DNA of 64,000 nucleotides, from positions 1 through 64,000 of the forward strand of contig NZ_OBQI01000008.1 in the NCBI RefSeq assembly GCF_900221005.1. The letters are read 5' to 3'. The notes beneath the pieces were generated by a model, which did not search any database, was not told the DNA's origin, and saw only the letters and a list, made by a program, of their open reading frames with translations. Within the stretch, counting starts at the first letter, position 1. The number at the start of each line of letters is the position of its first letter. Shown here in pieces: positions 58,234 through 64,000 of the stretch. The position numbers were made by a program, and so were the translations under genes. The stretch is from Blastococcus aggregatus (lineage in GTDB: Bacteria; Actinomycetota; Actinomycetes; Mycobacteriales; Geodermatophilaceae).

Positions 58234-59199
58234 GTGACGGGTTCCCTGGGAGTCGACGACGGGCGGGCACTGCCTGCCGTCGGTCGGTCCTGGGCACGTC
58301 GCCTCCTCCTCACCGGCGTCCTGAGCGCGGGCGTGTACGCCGGCCTCGCACTGGCCGCCGACGTCGCGGGCGCGGACGAACCGGTCCCGACCGCCCCCGT
58401 GGAGCAGACCACCCCGGCACCCGATCCGGTGAGCCCCGAGCCCGGCACCGCTCCCACCGCAGAGCCGGCCGAGCCCACGCAGGGCGAGTCGCCGCAGGTC
58501 ACGGCGGTGTCGGTGACCAGCGTGAGCACGGTCGAGGAATCGACCACGCCGCCCGACGACGCCGCGCAGCCCGGCACCGTGACGACCACGACCACGACCA
58601 CCACGACCACCACCACGACCGAGGGCACCACGGTGTCGGTCGAGACGACGACGGAGACCGCGAGCGCGAGCCCGGGGGCGGCAGAGGCGACGGCCGGCAC
58701 CGCGCCGGTCGCAGCCCCGGCCCCCGCGCCGGTCGCAGCCGCCGCTCCGGCACCGATGGCCGCCCCGGCCACGGTGGCGGCCGAGACGCCGCAGCCCAGC
58801 GCTGCGACCACCGAGGCGACCACCGAGGCGACGCCCTCCCGCACCACAGCCGCACCGGCCCGGTCCGCCCCGGCGGCCGCCGCCCCCGCGCCGGTCGCCG
58901 CGGCGGTCGCGCCGCTACCCGTCGACACCGCCCCGCAGCCGGAGGCGCCGAGCGCTCCGGTGGCGCCCCTCCCGGCTCCTGCCCCCGCTCCCGCCGCCCC
59001 GGCGATGTCCGGCGCGGCCGGCGGGTGCGGGCTCCAGAGCGGTGGCCAGGGCAGCTCCGTCGGCAGCGGCTCCACCGGCTCCGCCGTGCTCCCGGCCACA
59101 CCCGTGGACCTGGTCCTGGCCCTCAGCGCCGGACTCAGCGCCCCTCTCGAGGGCTCCATCGGCGGCCCGGTCGCCGACACCGGTTCCTCGCCCGACTGA
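58234..59199 (+). CDS. Secreted Thr/Ala/Pro-rich low-complexity protein
   Basis: A 321-residue exported protein with a signal sequence (RRLLLTGVLSAGVYAGLAL, ~24-42, then AADVAGA). The mature part is low complexity, with 13 consecutive Thr (117-129) encoded by an ACC/ACG tract (58582-58620) and long Ala/Pro blocks. No LPXTG-type sorting signal, lipobox or membrane anchor is seen at the C terminus; one cysteine (GGCGLQSGGQ) near the end. Probably a cell-wall or glycosylated (O-linked) surface protein. It lies 195 bp upstream of the sortase substrate gene. GTG 58234 has a TAGCGT -10. Confidence 0.6.
   Translation: MTGSLGVDDGRALPAVGRSWARRLLLTGVLSAGVYAGLALAADVAGADEPVPTAPVEQTTPAPDPVSPEPGTAPTAEPAEPTQGESPQVTAVSVTSVSTVEESTTPPDDAAQPGTVTTTTTTTTTTTTTEGTTVSVETTTETASASPGAAEATAGTAPVAAPAPAPVAAAAPAPMAAPATVAAETPQPSAATTEATTEATPSRTTAAPARSAPAAAAPAPVAAAVAPLPVDTAPQPEAPSAPVAPLPAPAPAPAAPAMSGAAGGCGLQSGGQGSSVGSGSTGSAVLPATPVDLVLALSAGLSAPLEGSIGGPVADTGSSPD
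58582..58620 (+). repeat. ACG/ACC Thr-codon tract
   Basis: 39 bp coding for 13 Thr in a row; the repetitive hexamer ACGACC makes slippage possible. It lies inside the surface protein gene. Confidence 0.8.
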
Positions 59200-59202
59200 G
59201 GC

Positions 59203-59220
59203 CGGCCGCCTGCGCGGCCG
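59203..59220 (+). terminator. Terminator hairpin of the Thr-rich gene
   Basis: CGGCCGC and GCGGCCG with loop CTGC, starting 3 nt after the TGA at 59199. Confidence 0.6.
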
Positions 59221-59394
59221 CCCCTCGGTTCCCGGTGTGCCACGGGGGGCGCATCACGACCCATCGCGGCCGCCCCGCTCTGTTCCACCACTCGCACGAC
59301 CGAACCAGCCGCGTGCCCATCCATGGCTCCGTGGCCCGCGGTGCACCGCACCACCACCCGCATCACCCACCCACCCATCGAAGGAACGGAAACG

Positions 59395-60768
59395 ATGAGA
59401 CGATCTGTGCGCAATGGCCTCGCCATTGCCGGTATGGCCGGGGGAATCTTCTTCCTCGGCGAGGCAGTGGCAGGAGCGTCGACAGACGCGAATGCCGCGG
59501 GGGACATCACCTCCACCACGGCTGGTCAGTCCGGGGACGCGACCAGCACCAACCTCCAGGGCGTCGCGGCGAGCAACGACGTCGACAACACCGCCAAGAC
59601 CGGTGACGTCGACGCCGGCGGCGGCAGCCCGTCGGTCGGCGTCGTCGCCGGCAACGAGAACACCGTCGAGGCCGGCAGCGTGATGGGCGACGTCTCGGCG
59701 TCGCAGAACGTCACGACCGTCGTCAACATCGCGGTCGAGGCGAACGGCGGGACCGTCAGCGGCAGCAACAACGCCGCGGCCGGCAACGGCGCGAGCAACT
59801 CGGCGAACGCGTCGGGCAGCATCGACTCCACCACCGCCGGCGGCTCCGGTCACGGTCACGGTGGCGACGCGGACAGCACCAACGTCCAGGGCGTCAAGGC
59901 CGAGAACGACGTCGACAACACCGCCAAGAGCGGCGACGTCGACGCCAGCGGCGGCAACCCGTCCGTCGGCGTGCTGGCCGGTAACGGCAACACCACCGAG
60001 GCCGGCAGCTTCGCGGGCGACGTCAAGGGCCACCAGGACGTCGACACCGAGGTGAACATCGCCGTCGAGGCCAACGGCGGCGCGGTGCACGACAGCAACA
60101 ACGCCACGGCCGGGAACGGTGCCACCAACGAGGCGAACGCCAAGGGCGACATCGACTCGGTGACCGCCGGTGGCAGCGGCAAGCACGATGACGCGGACAG
60201 CACCAACGTCCAGGGCGTCAAGGCCGAGAACGACGTCGACAACACCGCCAAGACCGGTGACGTCGACGCCGGCGGCGGCAGCCCCGTGATCGACGTGGTG
60301 GCCGGCAACGGCAACACGCTCTACTGCTCGTCGGTGAAGGGTGACGTGATCTGCAACCAGAACATCAACGTCATCATCAACATCATCGCCGAGGCCAACG
60401 GCGGAACGGTGACCTGCTCGAACAACGCAGCCGCCGGCAACGCTGCTGAGTGGGTCTGCAAGCTGCCCGCCGCTCCGGCCCCGGCTCCGGCCCCGGCCCC
60501 GGCCCCGGCGGCTCCGGTCGCGCAGAAGAGCGACACGGACTGCCCGGAGTACAAGGCCGCTCCGGTCGTCGCCAAGCCGGCGCTGTACACCCCGGCTCCG
60601 GTCAAGGCGGCTCCCGTCAAGGCCATGAGCAGTGCTCAGCCCACGTCGCAGCTGGCCTCCACCGGCGCTGACGTGTCGGTCCCGCTGACGGTGGGCCTGC
60701 TGGCCCTCACCGCCGGCACGGGCCTGGCCTTCGCCACCCGTCGTCGCACCGAGGCGCAGGCGGCCTGA
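59395..60768 (+). CDS. Triple-repeat surface protein with LAxTG sortase signal
   Basis: A 457-residue exported protein. After a signal peptide (to ~28) come three ~110-residue repeats rich in Gly/Asn/Asp/Ala, each with NDVDNTAK(T/S)GDVDA and EANGG-V-SNNA-AGN motifs. The third repeat differs by having four cysteines (YCSS, VICNQN, VTCSNN, WVCK), absent from the first two. A Pro/Ala linker, then LASTG at ~418-422, a TM helix and ATRRRTEAQAA form a class E sorting signal. Start ATG 59395 follows GAAGGAACGG. It is cotranscribed or adjacent to the sortase at 60949, its likely enzyme. Two strong hairpins follow it. Confidence 0.75.
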   Translation: MRRSVRNGLAIAGMAGGIFFLGEAVAGASTDANAAGDITSTTAGQSGDATSTNLQGVAASNDVDNTAKTGDVDAGGGSPSVGVVAGNENTVEAGSVMGDVSASQNVTTVVNIAVEANGGTVSGSNNAAAGNGASNSANASGSIDSTTAGGSGHGHGGDADSTNVQGVKAENDVDNTAKSGDVDASGGNPSVGVLAGNGNTTEAGSFAGDVKGHQDVDTEVNIAVEANGGAVHDSNNATAGNGATNEANAKGDIDSVTAGGSGKHDDADSTNVQGVKAENDVDNTAKTGDVDAGGGSPVIDVVAGNGNTLYCSSVKGDVICNQNINVIINIIAEANGGTVTCSNNAAAGNAAEWVCKLPAAPAPAPAPAPAPAAPVAQKSDTDCPEYKAAPVVAKPALYTPAPVKAAPVKAMSSAQPTSQLASTGADVSVPLTVGLLALTAGTGLAFATRRRTEAQAA

Positions 60769-60774
60769 CAGGCG

Positions 60775-60814
60775 CCGGCCCGCCGCTCCGACCCATCTCG
60801 GAGCGGCGGGCCGG
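60775..60814 (+). terminator. 17-bp perfect terminator hairpin
   Basis: CCGGCCCGCCGCTCCGA and its complement with loop CCCATC, 7 nt after the substrate gene stop codon. Confidence 0.75.
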
Positions 60815-60824
60815 ACACCACCCT

Positions 60825-60864
60825 GGGACGTCGCCTGCCGGTTGCCGCCGGCAGGCGGCGTCCC
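60825..60864 (+). terminator. Second hairpin, 17-bp stem
   Basis: GGGACGTCGCCTGCCGG and CCGGCAGGCGGCGTCCC pair with one T-G and a 6-nt loop. It directly follows the hairpin at 60775 and precedes the sortase gene by ~85 bp; together they separate the two genes or form a leader. Confidence 0.6.
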
Positions 60865-60948
60865 ACCTCGTTCACCCGTCTTCCACCCATCGACTTCCGG
60901 CGGGTACTACCCGCGCCGGAGCCCACCGACACGCGACAGGGGACCAGA

Positions 60949-61815
60949 GTGCACGGGACAGCGGAGCGCGACACGCCTGGGACGACAGCACCGGAACCCT
61001 CGCGCCCCACGCGTCGCGGCGGCGGGGACCTGCTGCGCACGGTCGGCCGGGGCGTCAGCCAGACGCTGATCACCCTGGGCCTGGTCGCCCTGCTCTTCGT
61101 CGTCTACCAGCTCTGGATCACCGACCTGCTCGCCGCCCGCGCCCAGGACCAGCTCGCCGAGCAGATCCAGGACCAGTGGGCCGACTCGCCGACCGTCCAG
61201 CCCCCTCCCGCCGACGCGCCCGTCGTCCAGGCGCCTCCCGGCACGGAGCCGCCCCCGCCCGCGTACACCCCCGGGGTCGTCGAGGCCGGCCTCGGCGAGC
61301 CCTTCGCCATCCTGCACATCCCCCGCCTCGGCGAGGGCTACTCCCGGGTCGTCGTCGAGGGCGCCTCGGAGGTCCAGCTGGAGCAGGGACCGGGCCACTA
61401 CGTGGGCACCGCGATGCCCGGCCAGCAGGGCAACTTCGCCGTCGCCGGCCACCGGGTGGGCCGGGGCTCGCCCTTCCTCGACCTGGACCGGATGCGCCCC
61501 GGAGACCCGATCGTCGTCGAGACCGACGACTCCTGGTTCGTCTACCGCGTCCTCGGCGACCCGGCCTCGGGCGACTTCGACGCCGACCCCACCGGCATCC
61601 CGGGCCGGGAGATCGTGCGCCCCTCGCAGGTCGCAGTCATCTCGCCGACGCCGGGTGGACCGGCCACCGGCGAGGCGTCCGGCGCGTACCTGACGCTGAC
61701 CACCTGCCACCCGAAGTACTCGGCGCAGCAACGCCTGATCATCCACGCCCGGCTCGACGGCGCACCGCTGAGCAAGGCGGCCGCGCCGGAGGGCCCGAGC
61801 GCCCTGCCGGGCTGA
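60949..61815 (+). CDS. Class E sortase
   Basis: A 288-residue transpeptidase: one TM helix (~38-57), a Pro-rich linker (~82-110), and a sortase beta barrel with catalytic H168 (AVAGHR), C253 (LTLTTCHPKYSA) and R262. The TLTTC-HPKYSAQQR pattern is typical of class E, which recognises LAxTG. It attaches the upstream LASTG protein to the cell wall or joins surface proteins. GTG 60949 has AGGGGA upstream. Confidence 0.9.
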   Translation: MHGTAERDTPGTTAPEPSRPTRRGGGDLLRTVGRGVSQTLITLGLVALLFVVYQLWITDLLAARAQDQLAEQIQDQWADSPTVQPPPADAPVVQAPPGTEPPPPAYTPGVVEAGLGEPFAILHIPRLGEGYSRVVVEGASEVQLEQGPGHYVGTAMPGQQGNFAVAGHRVGRGSPFLDLDRMRPGDPIVVETDDSWFVYRVLGDPASGDFDADPTGIPGREIVRPSQVAVISPTPGGPATGEASGAYLTLTTCHPKYSAQQRLIIHARLDGAPLSKAAAPEGPSALPG

Positions 61816-61827
61816 CCGTCCGCCCGC

Positions 61828-63111
61828 TCAGGCGGGCGGGCCGCCGAGCAGCAGCTCGCGGAGCAGGTGCATCGCCATCGTGACGGATCGGTCCCGCACC
61901 GCCGTCCGGGATCCGCGCAGCCGCAGGGCCCGCGACAGGCGCGCGTCGGGGCCGACGACGCACAGGTGCACGGTGCCGACCGGCTTGTCGGCTGTCCCAC
62001 CACCGGGCCCGGCGACGCCGGTGATCCCGACGCCGACGTCGGCGCCGAAGCGCGCTCGCGCACCGTCGGCCAGCGCCGCGGCCACCTCGGCGCTCACGGC
62101 GCCGTGCTCGGCGATCACGGCTTCCGGGACGTCGAGCAGGGCCTCCTTGGCGCTGTTCGCGTAGGCGGCCACGCCGCCCAGGAGGAACGCCGACGATCCG
62201 GCGCGGGCGCTCAGCCGGCCGGCGAGCAGACCGCCGGTGCACGACTCCGCGGTCGCGACGGTGAGCCCCCGGCCGGTCAGCGCGCCGGCCACGACGGCGT
62301 CCAGATCCGGTCCGGTGGAGAAGATCGTGTCGCCGTGCCGCTCGGTGAGCGCGTCCAGCAGCCCGTCGTAGGCCGGCTGCGCGTCCGGGCCGAACCGGGT
62401 GACGATCTCCAGCTCGCCCTCGCGCATGCACGTGGTGATCTCCAGGCCGCCCAGCCGGTCCTCCGCGTCGCGCAGGGTGGCGGCCAGCTGCGCCTCGAGC
62501 GTCCCCCACATGCGCACCGTCTCCTGGCGCAGCTCGGGGACGTCGGTGAGCAGGGCCGCGACCGGGCCGGCGGCGAGCGCCGCGGACCACATGCCCCGCA
62601 GCTCACCGGGCGGGCCGGGCAGCACCACCACGACCGGCCCGCTCCGGCCGTCGGCCGGGGGCACGACCAGGCCCGGCGCCGTGCCGACCGGCTCGAGCAC
62701 CGCGGCGCCCGCGGGCACCCGGGCCTGCTTCCGGACCCCGGCCGCCGTGGAACCGGCGTCGGCCCGCCACCCGCGCATCGCCATGAGCCGCTCCACGACG
62801 GCGGCGATCCGCCGCTCCAGCTCCGCGTCCACCGCGGACGGGCGCCCCTGGAACGCCCCGACCACCTCGGCGGTCAGGTCGTCGGCCGTGGGGCCGAGCC
62901 CGCCGGTGGTGACCACGAGCGGGACGCCGGTGCCGGCCAGGAAGGCCAGCGCGTCGCGGAGGTCGTCGGGACGGTCGCCGACGACCACGACGTGCCCGAC
63001 GTCGACGCCCAGCTCGCGCAACCGCTCGGCCAGCCACGGCCCGTTGGCGTCGGCGACGCGGCCGGTGAGGACTTCGGTCCCGGTGACGACGATGCCGGCG
63101 CGGATGCTCAC
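61828..63111 (-). CDS. cinA: CinA-family NMN deamidase / damage-inducible protein
   Basis: A 427-residue protein: N-terminal MoCF-type domain (GIVVTGTEVLTGRVADANGPWLAERL and TTGGLGPTADDLT) and C-terminal CinA/PncC domain (TVATAESCTGGLLAGRLS, GVGITGVAGPGGGTADKPVGTVHLCV). It removes the amide of nicotinamide mononucleotide or processes ADP-ribose. GTG 63111 is 7 nt behind TAGGGT. It lies convergent with the sortase gene; no recA is adjacent. Confidence 0.88.
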   Translation of the reverse strand: MSIRAGIVVTGTEVLTGRVADANGPWLAERLRELGVDVGHVVVVGDRPDDLRDALAFLAGTGVPLVVTTGGLGPTADDLTAEVVGAFQGRPSAVDAELERRIAAVVERLMAMRGWRADAGSTAAGVRKQARVPAGAAVLEPVGTAPGLVVPPADGRSGPVVVVLPGPPGELRGMWSAALAAGPVAALLTDVPELRQETVRMWGTLEAQLAATLRDAEDRLGGLEITTCMREGELEIVTRFGPDAQPAYDGLLDALTERHGDTIFSTGPDLDAVVAGALTGRGLTVATAESCTGGLLAGRLSARAGSSAFLLGGVAAYANSAKEALLDVPEAVIAEHGAVSAEVAAALADGARARFGADVGVGITGVAGPGGGTADKPVGTVHLCVVGPDARLSRALRLRGSRTAVRDRSVTMAMHLLRELLLGGPPA

Positions 63112-63118
63112 CGGCCCG

Positions 63119-63124
63119 ACCCTA
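63119..63124 (-). promoter_or_regulatory. -10 hexamer of cinA
   Basis: TAGGGT (minus strand), 7 nt before GTG 63111; leaderless transcript likely. Confidence 0.5.
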
Positions 63125-63227
63125 GGACGGCGCTCACCGGTGCGCCCGGGCCCCCGCCCCCGGGCGCCCGGATACGGTGCGGGGACGACCGGCCCACCCG
63201 GCCGACCGACGAGAGCGAGGAGGACCC

Positions 63228-63962
63228 GTGAGTTCGCCGACCGACCCTCAGCCGCCCGCCGAGCCCACGGTCCGGGCGCAGCCGACCACGCAGGAGATCC
63301 CGGTGGCGACACCGGCTGCGACCGCCCAGCCGCTGCCGCCCCACCCGGGAGCCAGCGCCCCCGCTCCGGTGCACACCGTCCAGCCGACCGGCCCGGTCGG
63401 CTTCGTCCCGGGCCCGCCCACGCACCTCCCCCCGCCCCCGCCGCCTGCCGCGGCCGCGCCCGCGACGACGCCGCCACCCGCGACCTCGGCCTGGCCGTCC
63501 TCGCTGGAGACCGGTCCGGTGCCGTTCGGCGAGGAGGCCGGGCCGGCCGTCGACGAGCCCGGGCCGATCGCCGGAGAGCCGGAGCCCGCGGCGTCGGTGA
63601 GCCGCGACCGGACGGCGCTGCGGACGCTCGGGCTGGTCGCCGTCGCCCTGGGGCTGCTCGAGCTCGGGCTGGGCCTGCGGTTCGGCGGGGAGTCGTTCTG
63701 GTCCGACATCCCGCTGTGGTCGGCGTTCGCGACCGTCTGCGCGGCCCTGGGGCTGGCCGGTGCCGCCGGGCTGCTCCCCGGGGGTCGGCGGCCGAGCCCG
63801 GCGACCACCTGGCGGATCGCCGCGGGCGGCCTGGTGGGGCTCGCGGTCTTCTGGCTGCTGGTGGTGCTGCCCGTCGTCGCCAGCGACCGCGGCTTCCTGC
63901 TCACCGCGGCGCTGGGCTGCCTCGGCGCCGCGCTGTGGACCGGCCCGGCCCGCACCCGCTGA
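63228..63962 (+). CDS. Pro-rich protein with C-terminal membrane helices
   Basis: A 244-residue protein: ~120-residue Pro/Ala/Thr-rich hydrophilic N terminus (HLPPPPPPAAAAPATTPPP) then four TM helices (LGLVAVALGLLELGLGLRF; LWSAFATVCAALGLAGAAGLLPG; GGLVGLAVFWLLVVLPVVA; RGFLLTAALGCLGAAL). GTG 63228 has GAGGAGG. I do not recognise the family. It is divergent from cinA. Confidence 0.62.
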   Translation: MSSPTDPQPPAEPTVRAQPTTQEIPVATPAATAQPLPPHPGASAPAPVHTVQPTGPVGFVPGPPTHLPPPPPPAAAAPATTPPPATSAWPSSLETGPVPFGEEAGPAVDEPGPIAGEPEPAASVSRDRTALRTLGLVAVALGLLELGLGLRFGGESFWSDIPLWSAFATVCAALGLAGAAGLLPGGRRPSPATTWRIAAGGLVGLAVFWLLVVLPVVASDRGFLLTAALGCLGAALWTGPARTR

Positions 63963-63976
63963 CCGGACGGGCGCGG

Positions 63977-64000
63977 TCAGCCGTTGCCGCGCCCGCCGTT
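63977..64000 (-). CDS. Possible 3' end of a gene running off the window
   Basis: The minus strand reads NGGRGNG then TGA (63977-63979). Gly/Asn/Arg C termini occur in real proteins, but 24 bases are far too few to judge. Confidence 0.2.
   Translation of the reverse strand, partial: NGGRGNG

Overview
This is a 64 kb piece of a very GC-rich actinobacterial chromosome. GTG starts are common, G or C dominates third codon positions, and many genes sit 6-8 nt behind a TANNNT -10 hexamer with no Shine-Dalgarno site, which suggests leaderless transcripts. The gene set (class E sortase, LigC-type ligase, MmyB-like regulator, AidB-like dehydrogenase, ANTAR and RsbW-like signalling proteins) fits Geodermatophilaceae or a near relative. 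That family assignment is an impression, not a proof. I see no rRNA, tRNA, insertion sequence, prophage or CRISPR array.

Layout. 0.2-4 kb: AlkB-like dioxygenase, a RecQ helicase fused to a phosphoribosyltransferase-like domain, and a PHP phosphoesterase. 4-6.1 kb: a small secreted protein followed by a signal peptidase with a DUF5305-like tail. 6.3-9.4 kb: organic hydroperoxide reductase with a divergent TetR regulator and paired operators, then a ribosomal protein S4 copy and a DUF2470 protein sharing one iron-box-like site. 9.4-17.8 kb: uracil/xanthine permease, soluble GAF-GAF-MCP protein, a TetR/DUF4386 divergent pair with two operators, membrane protein, ene-reductase, lipoprotein hydrolase. 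17.8-30 kb: thioesterase, a divergent MFS/HxlR pair, a beta-lactamase-like/SRPBCC/SDR run, diguanylate cyclase, a divergent ABC exporter/MarR pair, an internally deleted MmyB-like regulator with neighbours. 29-41 kb: SulP/MerR, DNA ligase, diguanylate cyclase, anti-sigma-like kinase, two methyltransferases, haloalkane dehalogenase, MsrA, quinone-oxidoreductase-like reductase, rhodanese. 41-44 kb: TPP riboswitch and ykoEDC-type ECF transporter. 44-56 kb: a signalling-rich zone (two RsbW-like ATPases, a SpoIIE-type phosphatase, GAF-ANTAR, PilZ, NYN, GGDEF-EAL) that also holds an APC permease, a nucleoside hydrolase and an unrecognised repeat protein. 56-58 kb: AidB-like dehydrogenase. 58-62 kb: a cell-surface locus with a Thr-rich secreted protein, a triple-repeat LAxTG protein and a class E sortase. 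62-64 kb: CinA and a Pro-rich membrane protein.

Main themes. (1) Several divergent transporter or enzyme/regulator pairs carry clear inverted-repeat operators that can be read directly. (2) The cell envelope is served by two protein-processing units: signal peptidase plus small secreted protein, and sortase plus repeat protein. (3) Cyclic-di-GMP turnover and binding (two intact GGDEF proteins, one EAL protein with a degenerate GGDEF, one PilZ protein) and RsbW/PP2C-type partner switching without a visible STAS antagonist suggest stress or surface-growth control. (4) Two unrelated loci carry the same palindromic hairpin 13-15 nt after a stop codon, suggesting a dispersed repeat. The least explained items are the WG-HGE-LAW repeat protein at 47690-48547, the sortase repeat substrate at 59395-60768, and the signal peptidase pair at 4056-6132.
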